Source: Pseudoramibacter alactolyticus ATCC 23263
Lineage (GTDB): Bacteria; Bacillota; Clostridia; Eubacteriales; Eubacteriaceae
Direction: 5' to 3'
DNA length: 64,000 nt
NCBI RefSeq assembly: GCF_000185505.1
Contig: NZ_GL622359.1
Coordinates: forward strand, 1,027,412 to 1,091,411
A program made the translations under genes and the position numbers. Below are positions 8,654 through 16,323 of the stretch, piece after piece (the first letter of the stretch is position 1; every line of letters starts with the position of its first letter). Under the pieces are notes generated by a model that searched no databases, had not been told where the DNA came from, and saw only the letters and a list, made by a program, of their open reading frames with translations.

Positions 8654-11089
8654 TCAGGATTGTTCAAAGGTTACCGTGATTTCCGTCTGCCGATTGACTT
8701 GCGTTCCCGCCTTCGGATTTTGTGTTTTTGCAAAACCTGAGCCTTTGATCTTAAGCTTGAGTTTCAGTCCTGTCAGCACTTCGTTGGCTTCCTGCACATT
8801 CATTCCGCTTAAATCCGGTACGGTAACCTGATTGCTTTGATCGCTTTGGCTGGTCCCGGTTTCAAGCACCAGCACCGTTTTGCCATCATAAGTCGATTTG
8901 GCTTTAAGGCTCTGGGCCGTGACGATACTGCCTTTGCTCTCGTCGTCCACCCGATATTTAATGCCTTTTTCGTCCAGGATCTGCTTCGCGAAGGCCAGCT
9001 CCTGTCCTTCCAGATCCGGAACCCTGACCGCACTCTTTTGCAATTGACTTTTGCCCTTGCCGCTGGGATCCATATAATCTGTCGTCTGCTGTAAAATTTT
9101 AATACCGGCCGGCGCCGCCGCCTGAGCCCCAAAAGCGCCGGACTGCGCTTCATCAACCACGACGATGGTCGCGTACCGCGGATTGTTTACCGGTGTGAAT
9201 CCGAAGAATGACGTCACATACTTCGTATGCGAATAGGTGCCGTTTTCCACTTTCTGGGCCGTTCCCGTTTTGCCACCGATGCTGTAATTGCCGGCAATGG
9301 TTGCAAGCTCCGGATTGCCAGTAACCACCTTTTCCATAATTTTGCGCATTTCTTTAGAAGTCGCCCTGGAAATGATCTGCTTGGACGACCCTTGAGAGCG
9401 GTTGGAACGGATACCGTTATTCTTCGTCGACACGACTGTCGGCTGACGATATCGGCCATTGTTGATCACGCAGTTCAAAGCGCTGATCAACTGGATCGGC
9501 GTCGTCATCAATCCCTGACCAAAAGACAAGTTGGAATAATCCAGCAGATTGATCTTTTGATCTTCCTGAAACACCCGGGTCATGATGCCGCTTTCTTCAC
9601 CCGTTAATTCAATCCCTGTTTTCTTGCCGAAGCCGTAATCGTAGGCGTAACGATAAAACAGATTCGGATCAAGCTTTTGAATGATCTGCACCAGTCCCGG
9701 ATTGCAGGAATTCGAAACCGCATCTGCCGCGGTCTCGACTCCGTGAACCGCCGTGCAATTGATGCGCACACCGCCCACCATGATATAACCGTTGCAAACC
9801 ACCTTGGCATTTGGCGAAATCGCGCCTTCTTCAAAAGCCGAAGATGCCGTGATCGGCTTGAACGTCGAACCGGGCTCATAGGTAAAGTTAACACCCGGAT
9901 TGTTCCACATCGCGTTGAGTTTGTCGCTTTTGGACTTACCCTTCAGCTGGTCTCCATAATTTTTCGCGTAGGCTTTGTTCAGCTTATTGGGGTTGTTCAA
10001 ATTATAATCCGGCTTGGTGGCCATGGCCAGAATCTCGCCGGTTTTTACATCGATCACAATCGCCGTACCCCGCTTGGCTTTATACGTTTTGATCTGTTCG
10101 TTCAGTGCCTTTTCCGCAATGGTCTGGATATTGCTGTCGATTGTCAACACCAAATCCTTTCCCTTTTTTGCCTTTTTCACAATTTTAGTCTGGGACGGAA
10201 TGGTATTGCCCGATGCATCTTTTTGAAAATAAGCCACGCCGTTTTCCCCTGAAAGCCACGCATCATAGGTACTTTCCACCCCGCTGACGCCATGATAACT
10301 TTGATCGGTAAAGCCAAGCACATAGGAAGCAAAATTGCCGTTGGTGTAATAGCGTCGGCTGTCATCAACTAATTCGACCCCGTTGGTGCCCAGGACATTG
10401 CCGTTTTTATCTTTTGTCGTCATATCCTCGAGAATTTTTTTCGCTAAAGAATTGTCAACCTTGGACTGGACGAGCACCGCCGAATTTTCTTTTTGCGTCA
10501 GATAAGCGTAGGCCTTTTTCTCCGTCAGATTGTCAAACATCGCCGCCAGTGATTTTGCAACGGCATCCGGATCATCAATCCTGCGGGGATACACATAGAG
10601 CGTCCCGGATTGATACATAATGCCGCCGCGATCTAACCGCCTGGCTTTTCTGCCCTGAGAAGCATTCACCCCCGTTTTGATCGTCACCGCATCATTTTCC
10701 TTCTGGTTGATCTTTTTCTCAAGACTTTCCCGGCTCACCGAAAGTTTGGCGCTCAGCTCGTCAATAAGTTTCTTCTTGTGCTTTACATCCCTTGGGACGA
10801 TGTGCACTGCCTTAGCTGTCGAGTTCTGGGCAAGGATGTTCATATTGCGATCATAAATATTGCCGCGGGAGGCCTGGATATCCACCTCATCCACCAATTG
10901 ATCCACCTGTCTCGCGTATTGATCTGTCGCGTCAAAAACCTGCAGGTAAATCAGCCGCGCCACGATAATCAGAAAGCCAAGGGTAAAAATGCTAATCACC
11001 AGCATCATGCGCCGATTGCGAATGCGTTTGTTCCGGCGGCTGTCTGCCTTATTTATTTTTTTTGATTGTTTGCTTCGAAAAAACCCCAT
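8654..11089 (-). CDS. Division-type class B penicillin-binding protein with two PASTA domains
   Basis: A septal transpeptidase of the FtsI/Pbp2B/SpoVD group that cross-links peptidoglycan with FtsW. The 811-residue protein has a basic N terminus, one membrane anchor at about 27-49, a PBP dimerisation region, and the transpeptidase domain with SxxK in EPGSTFKPI, SxN in SNSCN and KTGTAQ. Two PASTA domains follow near the C terminus, beginning VRVPDLEGQ and VTVPDLSGM. PASTA repeats are typical of Firmicute division PBPs and of the sporulation paralogue SpoVD. With no sporulation genes nearby, the vegetative role is preferred. Confidence 0.95.
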   Translation of the reverse strand: MGFFRSKQSKKINKADSRRNKRIRNRRMMLVISIFTLGFLIIVARLIYLQVFDATDQYARQVDQLVDEVDIQASRGNIYDRNMNILAQNSTAKAVHIVPRDVKHKKKLIDELSAKLSVSRESLEKKINQKENDAVTIKTGVNASQGRKARRLDRGGIMYQSGTLYVYPRRIDDPDAVAKSLAAMFDNLTEKKAYAYLTQKENSAVLVQSKVDNSLAKKILEDMTTKDKNGNVLGTNGVELVDDSRRYYTNGNFASYVLGFTDQSYHGVSGVESTYDAWLSGENGVAYFQKDASGNTIPSQTKIVKKAKKGKDLVLTIDSNIQTIAEKALNEQIKTYKAKRGTAIVIDVKTGEILAMATKPDYNLNNPNKLNKAYAKNYGDQLKGKSKSDKLNAMWNNPGVNFTYEPGSTFKPITASSAFEEGAISPNAKVVCNGYIMVGGVRINCTAVHGVETAADAVSNSCNPGLVQIIQKLDPNLFYRYAYDYGFGKKTGIELTGEESGIMTRVFQEDQKINLLDYSNLSFGQGLMTTPIQLISALNCVINNGRYRQPTVVSTKNNGIRSNRSQGSSKQIISRATSKEMRKIMEKVVTGNPELATIAGNYSIGGKTGTAQKVENGTYSHTKYVTSFFGFTPVNNPRYATIVVVDEAQSGAFGAQAAAPAGIKILQQTTDYMDPSGKGKSQLQKSAVRVPDLEGQELAFAKQILDEKGIKYRVDDESKGSIVTAQSLKAKSTYDGKTVLVLETGTSQSDQSNQVTVPDLSGMNVQEANEVLTGLKLKLKIKGSGFAKTQNPKAGTQVNRQTEITVTFEQS

Positions 11090-11099
11090 TGATTGCCTC

Positions 11100-11582
11100 T
11101 CATTGCTGCATTCGATTCATCCAACGCGCCAGATAACCGCCAATGCCCTTTGCATTGGCAAGTTGATCCGATTTTTTCATCACAATATAAACATATTGTT
11201 TGGCCGTCGGCTCTGTCATGCCGTAATTGCGCGCTTTTGCTTCGATCGCCGCCAAATTCCGAGAACTGATAATTTTACCTTCCAGGCTGTCGTTAACCGA
11301 TTGCTGTTCTTTCACTTGAGATTGCAGGGCACGCACGTCCCCATCCAGCGAAGTGATTACCGCCTGCTGAAGCAAAACACCGAAGCACGCCGCAAAAAAA
11401 ATGACGATGCCAAACCGCGCCAGTGAGCGCTGCCGCTTGGCCCTTCGCCGGCGCACGCCCGGCCGCACCGATGCCCCGGTGTGCATCTGCCGGTCTCTCG
11501 CGGCCTCTCCCCCGCGGGAGAAGCGCCGTTTACGCCGCGAACGCGAAGCCTCTATTTGGTTTTTTTTTCGACGCTGTCTCAT
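11100..11582 (-). CDS. ftsL: FtsL-like divisome protein
   Basis: A small bitopic protein in the ftsL position between rsmH and the PBP gene. I start at the ATG at 11582 (160 residues): it has a purine-rich site upstream, and a longer TTG-initiated reading would run into rsmH. The first 60 or so residues are strikingly Arg/Lys-rich and cytoplasmic, followed by one membrane segment (LARFGIVIFFAACFGVLL) and a short extracellular coiled coil (ALQSQVKEQQSVNDSLEGKI) as in FtsL/DivIC. Sequence conservation of this family is poor, so the call rests on topology and position. Confidence 0.8.
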   Translation of the reverse strand: MRQRRKKNQIEASRSRRKRRFSRGGEAARDRQMHTGASVRPGVRRRRAKRQRSLARFGIVIFFAACFGVLLQQAVITSLDGDVRALQSQVKEQQSVNDSLEGKIISSRNLAAIEAKARNYGMTEPTAKQYVYIVMKKSDQLANAKGIGGYLARWMNRMQQ

Positions 11583-11610
11583 TTCGCGCTCTTTTCCCGG
11601 ATATCCCGAT

Positions 11611-12555
11611 TTAAATGCGTTCGGCAATTCTTAATTTGGCGCTTCTTGCCCGGCGGTTGGCCGCAAGCTCTGTCTCGCTCGGCACGATGGGTTTACGCGT
11701 AATCTTTTTAATCGTCGGCACCCGGCCGCAAACACATTGCGGCAATTCCGGCGGGCAGATACAGGGGTCTGCCTGTTCGGTAAACAGGCGTTTAACCAGC
11801 TGATCTTCCAGCGAATGGAACGTGATCACACAAATGCGCCCGCCGGGATTCAGACGATCGATGGCCGCCTTCAACGCGTCATTCAAAATACGCAGTTCCC
11901 CGTTCACCTCGATGCGCAGCGCCTGAAAAGTTTTCTTGGCCGGATGGCCTTTACGCTTGAGCTTTTCCGGATACGCCGCCTTGATGATCTCCGCCAACTG
12001 GCCGGTCCGAGTGATCGGCGCCTGCGCCCGAGCCTTCACAATAGCGGCCGCAACCCTACCGGACATTTTTTCTTCGCCGTATCCCCAAAGAATTCGTTTT
12101 AAATCCTCCTGGGAATAGGTGTTGACCACCCGCTCGGCTGTCAGCGGGCGGCTGCGATCCATCCGCATATCGAGCGGCCCGTCATGATGATACGAAAACC
12201 CCCGCTCCGCCTGATCAAATTGAAAGGAAGAAACCCCCAAATCGAAAAGAAAACCATCGGCCTTCTCGATCCCGGCATTATCCAACACCGTTTCGAGATC
12301 GACAAAATTATTCCTGACAAAAATTTTATGACAGCGCTGCGAACGCAGCCGCGTTTCGGCCCGGGATAACGCGTATTGATCCTGATCGATGCCGATCAGC
12401 GTGCCCTGATGCCCCAGCGCGCGGCAAATGGCTTCTGAATGACCGCCGCCGCCCAAGGTGCAGTCCACATAGATGCCACCCCGCACAATGCCAAGCCCTG
12501 CAATCGCTTCGTCGCGCAGCACCGTGATGTGTTTTCCCTGATTGTCTTCGTTCAT
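11611..12555 (-). CDS. rsmH: 16S rRNA m4C1402 methyltransferase RsmH (MraW)
   Basis: RsmH methylates N4 of C1402 in 16S rRNA using S-adenosylmethionine. The 314-residue protein contains the SAM site DCTLGGGGHSEAI (about 32-44), DLGVSSFQFD, and the C-terminal RVCVITFHSLEDQLVKR-type region (here GRICVITFHSLED), followed by a Cys-rich CICPPELPQCVCG stretch typical of Firmicute members. It is the second gene of the cluster, 11 bases after mraZ. Confidence 0.97.
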   Translation of the reverse strand: MNEDNQGKHITVLRDEAIAGLGIVRGGIYVDCTLGGGGHSEAICRALGHQGTLIGIDQDQYALSRAETRLRSQRCHKIFVRNNFVDLETVLDNAGIEKADGFLFDLGVSSFQFDQAERGFSYHHDGPLDMRMDRSRPLTAERVVNTYSQEDLKRILWGYGEEKMSGRVAAAIVKARAQAPITRTGQLAEIIKAAYPEKLKRKGHPAKKTFQALRIEVNGELRILNDALKAAIDRLNPGGRICVITFHSLEDQLVKRLFTEQADPCICPPELPQCVCGRVPTIKKITRKPIVPSETELAANRRARSAKLRIAERI

Positions 12556-12566
12556 CGCATACCTTA

Positions 12567-12995
12567 CTAAATGCCCAAATCGGCCATCGCATCGGCCAAA
12601 TTGGCAGCCGTCGCTTCGTTATAGGCCTGCCATTTCGCCTTATCCCAGATTTCAATGCGTTTGGTAACCCCGACGATCACCACATTTTTGCGAAGGCTTG
12701 CAAAGTCCCGCAGCCCCTGCGGAATCCCGACACGCCCTTGTTTATCCATAGCGCAGGCTGCCGCTCCAGCATAGAAAAACCGCGTGAAAGCGCGGGCCTT
12801 CTTGTCAGCCAGCGGCAATGCACTCAGCTTTTCCTGGAGCACCTGCCACTCACCCTCTGGAAACCCGAATAAACAGCCGTCAAGCCCCCGCGTAATCACA
12901 AAGGTCTCACCGAGAAAATCCCGAAATTTCGGCGGAACGATCAGGCGCCCTTTGTCGTCAATATTATAGGTATATTCGCCAAAAATTGCGTCCAT
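12567..12995 (-). CDS. mraZ: Transcriptional regulator MraZ
   Basis: MraZ is a DNA-binding protein made of two AbrB-like beta folds that controls the dcw promoter in other bacteria. I place the start at the ATG at 12995 (142 residues) because GGGAGG lies six bases upstream; a TTG-initiated form six codons longer is unlikely. Both halves are visible: GEYTYNIDDKGRLIVPPKFRD at the N terminus and CAMDKQGRVGIPQGLRDFA in the middle. It heads the cluster and lies just downstream of a good promoter, as expected for autoregulation. Confidence 0.95.
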   Translation of the reverse strand: MDAIFGEYTYNIDDKGRLIVPPKFRDFLGETFVITRGLDGCLFGFPEGEWQVLQEKLSALPLADKKARAFTRFFYAGAAACAMDKQGRVGIPQGLRDFASLRKNVVIVGVTKRIEIWDKAKWQAYNEATAANLADAMADLGI

Positions 12996-13023
12996 CGCCG
13001 CCTCCCTTCGCAATTTTTACCAC

Positions 13024-13053
13024 ATTATACCACATTCCCCCACCACTGCACAA
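13024..13053 (-). promoter_or_regulatory. Promoter of the dcw cluster (upstream of mraZ)
   Basis: TATAAT preceded by TGG (extended -10) on the minus strand, with TTGTGC 18 bases upstream. It sits about 30 bases before the mraZ start and is the only good promoter seen for the genes mraZ to ftsQ. Confidence 0.7.
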
Positions 13054-13102
13054 AACTTAAAGGATTTTCTGAACTTCCTCTATTCTTTTCGCCAGCGGCC
13101 AA

Positions 13103-13137
13103 CAAAAAAGATCCGATCCCGAAGGAATCGGACTTCT
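13103..13137 (-). terminator. Intrinsic terminator after hslO
   Basis: On the minus strand an eight-pair stem (CCGATTCC with GGGATCGG, one G-U pair, TTC loop) is extended by further pairs and followed by a T-run. It ends the hslO transcript just before the dcw promoter. Confidence 0.85.
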
Positions 13138-13140
13138 CAT

Positions 13141-14052
13141 TTACGCCAGCTTATCGTGAATATGCAGGCGATCAAAGCGGCCGGCGTTGCGGATGGTTTT
13201 GAGCGCATCCACCGTGAAATGGTAGACCGCGCCGCAAAAATGACATTTTACCTCGATGGTTTCCCCGTCGGCAATCATTTCATCCATATCCTTCTTGCCA
13301 ATAGCTGCCAGTGCCCGGGACACTTTCTCCTGATCACAATCACAATAAAAAGTTACCGCCAGCCGATCGTTCATCACCAGGTCCAATTCGCCCAAAATGG
13401 TTTTTAAAATCGCTTCGGGGCTCAGGCCTTTGGCCATCATGGCCGTGATGCTGTCTATTTCCGAAATTTTTTGTTCCAGACGGGCGATTACTTCATCCGG
13501 GGTATCCGGCATCAGCTGGATGATAAAGCCCCCTGCCGCCTTCACCGAACAATCCGGATTGACCAGCACGCCCAAGCCGACTGCCGAAGGGGTTTGCTCT
13601 GAGACATTGTAATAATAGGCCAGGTCTTCGGCGATTTCCCCGGTAAGCAACTCGCAATTACCATTGTAGGGTTCTTTCAGTCCCAAATCGCGGATGACCC
13701 GCAAGGTGCCTTTGCCGATGGCGCCGCCGACATCCAGTTTGCCCTGGGCGTTGAGCGGCAGATCCACCGACGGATTGCCGGCATAACCCTTCACCCGGCC
13801 GCGACTGTCCGCCGTGACGATCAACCCGCGGGCCGGGCCGTCCCCGCTGATCTGCAGGGTCAGCACATCCCGGTCCCCCTTCATCATGCCCCCCATCATG
13901 GCACCGGCCGAAAGCAGCCGGCCCAGGGCCGCTGTCATCACCGGCGACGTCTGATGACGGATGCGGGCTTCCTCCACCGTTTCCGCCGCGCTGACGGCAA
14001 AAGCGCGAATATGCGCGTCTGCCGCTGTTCCCATAACCATATAATCTGACAT
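13141..14052 (-). CDS. hslO: Redox-regulated chaperone Hsp33
   Basis: Hsp33 is a cytoplasmic holdase activated by oxidation and unfolding of its C-terminal zinc centre. The protein is about 303 residues from the ATG at 14052. That start has a GAGG site six bases upstream; the ATG at 14055 and a GTG at 14064 are alternatives. The zinc ligands are present as CDCD (CxC) and CHFC (CxxC) near the C terminus, and the N-terminal domain has RGLIVTADSRGRVKGYAGNP. It stands alone, divergent from the MATE gene. Confidence 0.95.
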   Translation of the reverse strand: MSDYMVMGTAADAHIRAFAVSAAETVEEARIRHQTSPVMTAALGRLLSAGAMMGGMMKGDRDVLTLQISGDGPARGLIVTADSRGRVKGYAGNPSVDLPLNAQGKLDVGGAIGKGTLRVIRDLGLKEPYNGNCELLTGEIAEDLAYYYNVSEQTPSAVGLGVLVNPDCSVKAAGGFIIQLMPDTPDEVIARLEQKISEIDSITAMMAKGLSPEAILKTILGELDLVMNDRLAVTFYCDCDQEKVSRALAAIGKKDMDEMIADGETIEVKCHFCGAVYHFTVDALKTIRNAGRFDRLHIHDKLA

Positions 14053-14129
14053 CATCTGCCTCACTTTCTAATTTTCTGTTTATGATTCGCCCATTGCCTG
14101 CGATCTGTTTCAAAAAGAATGTGCTGCTT

Positions 14130-14158
14130 ATTCTACCACGCTTCCTTTCCTGTGACAA
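14130..14158 (-). promoter_or_regulatory. Promoter of hslO
   Basis: TTGTCA, 17-base spacer, TAGAAT on the minus strand, about 75 bases upstream of hslO. Confidence 0.7.
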
Positions 14159-14209
14159 CGCCCATTTGTACGCGCCGTTTTGAATCTCCTCCGCTTTTTA
14201 CGTCAGCAT

Positions 14210-14238
14210 TTGAATTTGCCCCTCTTTTATATTAGAAT
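14210..14238 (+). promoter_or_regulatory. Promoter of the MATE transporter gene
   Basis: TTGAAT, 17-base spacer, TAGAAT on the plus strand, about 55 bases before the ATG at 14292. It is back to back with the hslO promoter. Confidence 0.7.
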
Positions 14239-14291
14239 TGAAGCGCCATTTTCACATGCTCTCAAAAACAACACGCGTCAGGAGGTTCCCC

Positions 14292-15638
14292 ATGCGCAAA
14301 GATCTCACTCAAGGCGGCGTTTACCGCAACCTTGTTTTTTTCTCCCTGCCCTATTTGCTCGCCTGCTTTCTTCAAACTTTTTATGGCATGGCTGACCTTT
14401 TTATCACCGGCCAGTTTAACGGTGCCGCGATTATCTCTGCCGTCTCCATCGGTTCCCAGGTGATGCACATGCTCACGGTGATCATCGTCGGATTGGCCAT
14501 GGGCACGACCATCGTCATCGGCCGTGCCATCGGCGCGAAAAACGACCGGGCTTTAACGGCAGCCGTCGGGACAAGCATCGTCTATTTTGCGGGACTCTCC
14601 CTGCTCTTAACCGCCGCGCTGATATTGGGTGTCTCGCCGATTTTAACGCTTTTATCCACCCCGCCGGAGGCCGTCGCCGAAGCGCGGCACTACCTGCTGA
14701 TTTGCTTTGCCGGCATTCCGTTTATCACCGCCTACAACGTCCTCAGCAGCATCTTTCGCGGCATGGGCGACACCAAAAGTCCCATGATTTTCGTGGGCAT
14801 CGCCGGGGTGATCAACCTGGTGATGGACTATCTGCTCATCGGTCCGATGCAAATGGGCGCTGTCGGTGCGGCTCTGGCCACTGTACTCTCCCAGGCTGTA
14901 TCCGTGTTCTTTGCCTTGGCTGCCCTGCGCCGCTTTGACCTGAACATCGTCCTTCATCGGCGCGATCTGCACATCGACCGGTCATCCTTTCGCACCATCT
15001 TTGCCATCGGTGTTCCCATCGCTTTGCAGGACGGCCTTGTGCAAATCGCCTTTTTATTTATCACGGTGATTGCCAACCAACGGGGCGTCAACGCGGCAGC
15101 GGCCGTCGGCATCGTCGAGAAAATCATTTCCTCTCTCTTTCTGGTGCCGTCGGCCATGCTCTCGGCCATCTCGACCATCGTCGCCCAGAATGCCGGCGCC
15201 GGACAGCATCGGCGTGGCCGGCAAACCCTCTTTGCCGCTATGCTCACCGCCGTAAGCTTTGGTCTTGCCGTAAGCCTCATCGTTCAATGCCAGGCGGTGC
15301 CGATTCTTAGCCTCTTTGCCCGAAACGACGCCGCTGTCATCACCATGGGCGCCGATTATTTTCGATCCTATGTTTTCGACTGTATCTTTGCCGCCATCCA
15401 TTTTTGTTTTTCCGGCTATTTTTGTGCTTACGGCAAATCACTGCTGTCTTTTGTGCAAAACGCAGTCTCTGTGGTCGCCATCCGCGTTCCGGGGGCCTAT
15501 CTCGCCACGCGCTATTTCCCCCGCTCTCTTTATCCGATGGGGTGGGCCGCACCGCTGGGCTCTTTGCTTTCGGCAGTTCTCTGCGTAATTTTTTTCATTG
15601 CCTTTCGGAAACATTGGTCCCGAGAGATTCCCCAATAA
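14292..15638 (+). CDS. MATE-family efflux transporter
   Basis: A multidrug and toxin extrusion family antiporter, expected to export cationic compounds using a Na+ or H+ gradient. The start is the ATG at 14292, directly behind AGGAGG, giving 448 residues; an in-frame ATG 18 codons earlier lacks a site. About twelve membrane segments are visible, with internal two-fold similarity (GMADLFITGQFNG in the first half, GIVEKIISSLFLVPSAMLSAISTIVAQNAGAG in the second), as in the NorM/DinF branch. The substrate cannot be predicted. It is monocistronic. Confidence 0.92.
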   Translation: MRKDLTQGGVYRNLVFFSLPYLLACFLQTFYGMADLFITGQFNGAAIISAVSIGSQVMHMLTVIIVGLAMGTTIVIGRAIGAKNDRALTAAVGTSIVYFAGLSLLLTAALILGVSPILTLLSTPPEAVAEARHYLLICFAGIPFITAYNVLSSIFRGMGDTKSPMIFVGIAGVINLVMDYLLIGPMQMGAVGAALATVLSQAVSVFFALAALRRFDLNIVLHRRDLHIDRSSFRTIFAIGVPIALQDGLVQIAFLFITVIANQRGVNAAAAVGIVEKIISSLFLVPSAMLSAISTIVAQNAGAGQHRRGRQTLFAAMLTAVSFGLAVSLIVQCQAVPILSLFARNDAAVITMGADYFRSYVFDCIFAAIHFCFSGYFCAYGKSLLSFVQNAVSVVAIRVPGAYLATRYFPRSLYPMGWAAPLGSLLSAVLCVIFFIAFRKHWSREIPQ

Positions 15639-15655
15639 GTGAATTTAAAGAGCCA

Positions 15656-15687
15656 ACAAAAAACCACAATGGTACAGCAATCGTGAT
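15656..15687 (-). terminator. Possible terminator downstream of the decayed VOC gene
   Basis: On the minus strand ATCACGAT pairs with ATTGTGGT (two G-U pairs), followed by six T. It would end transcription of the pseudogene at 15717-16052. The loop is long, so confidence is modest. Confidence 0.45.
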
Positions 15688-15716
15688 TTTTATCGTTTGG
15701 GATCATACTAACCTTT

Positions 15717-16052
15717 TCAGGCTTCTTCCAAAATCTGCACGGTGCAGCCCTCCAGATCCCGGGCAAAAGGCAAAACGAACGTGAGAACCGGGAGAAATAA
15801 TCTCCCCAAGACTCGCGTCCTGATCTTTAAGCGCTGCTATCGCCTCGTCCAGGCCATCCGTTTTAAGGCCGAAGAAAACCCGCGCTGTTGCACGCCGGCA
15901 CGCCGTCGCCGAGCGGCTTCATGCGACTGATCGTTCTTGCCAAGCATCGCGATCTCGGTGCCGTGCGCCGAAAAACGACTGCCCATCGGCAATCCCATTA
16001 ACGCATGATAAAATCACAATGACGTTTCTAAATCAGCTACATGAATCGCCAT
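15717..16052 (-). pseudogene. Decayed VOC-family (glyoxalase/dioxygenase-like) gene
   Basis: Reading the minus strand from an ATG at 16052, which has a good AAAGGAG site, gives MAIHVADLETSL, then TGA, then FYHALMGLPMGSRFSAHGTEIAMLG. The homology continues in another frame (LGDGVPACNSA, then VFFGLKTDGLDEAIAALKD and LGEIISPGSHVRFAF) and ends in a third (ARDLEGCTVQILEEA, stop). This is the complete outline of a VOC-fold protein of about 112 residues, with one nonsense codon and at least three frameshifts, so it cannot be functional as written. Sequencing error is unlikely to explain so many lesions. Flanking DNA up to 16323 holds only hairpins. Confidence 0.8.
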
Positions 16053-16140
16053 TAAATTCAGCTCCTTTCTTCTCTCTCTTCCTTTATGATTTATTTCCGC
16101 GATATCACAAAACGATTCTTGCCATCTATTTTGAGCAAAA

Positions 16141-16173
16141 AATAAAGACATCGGTATGAGTGCAGCATACCGA
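16141..16173 (-). terminator. Hairpin, possible terminator of the LTA-synthase-like gene
   Basis: A perfect eight-pair stem (TCGGTATG/CATACCGA, seven-base loop) is followed on the minus strand, after a few bases, by a T-rich run. It lies about 150 bases beyond the stop of the gene at 16324. The spaced T-run makes this tentative. Confidence 0.4.
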
Positions 16174-16323
16174 CGCCTACTCGAACAACCCGTGGCTATT
16201 CACATGATATTTTTCTTCATAAATTATCTTATCACCTGGTTTCGCGGTTGTTCAAGATTAACACTTTATATTTCCCTGTTTTTTAAGGGTTCAGATCATA
16301 CTAACTTTATTGCCCGTTCAAAT

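Noticed and set aside
8654-11089. Calling the PASTA PBP SpoVD (sporulation-specific)
   Set aside because: SpoVD and the vegetative division PBP cannot be told apart by these motifs, and no sporulation gene is in the window.
15701-16305. Repeated GATCATACTAAC at 15701-15712 and 16294-16305
   Set aside because: Twelve bases in an AT-rich spacer with no matching flanks or element between them; probably chance, so not called a repeat.
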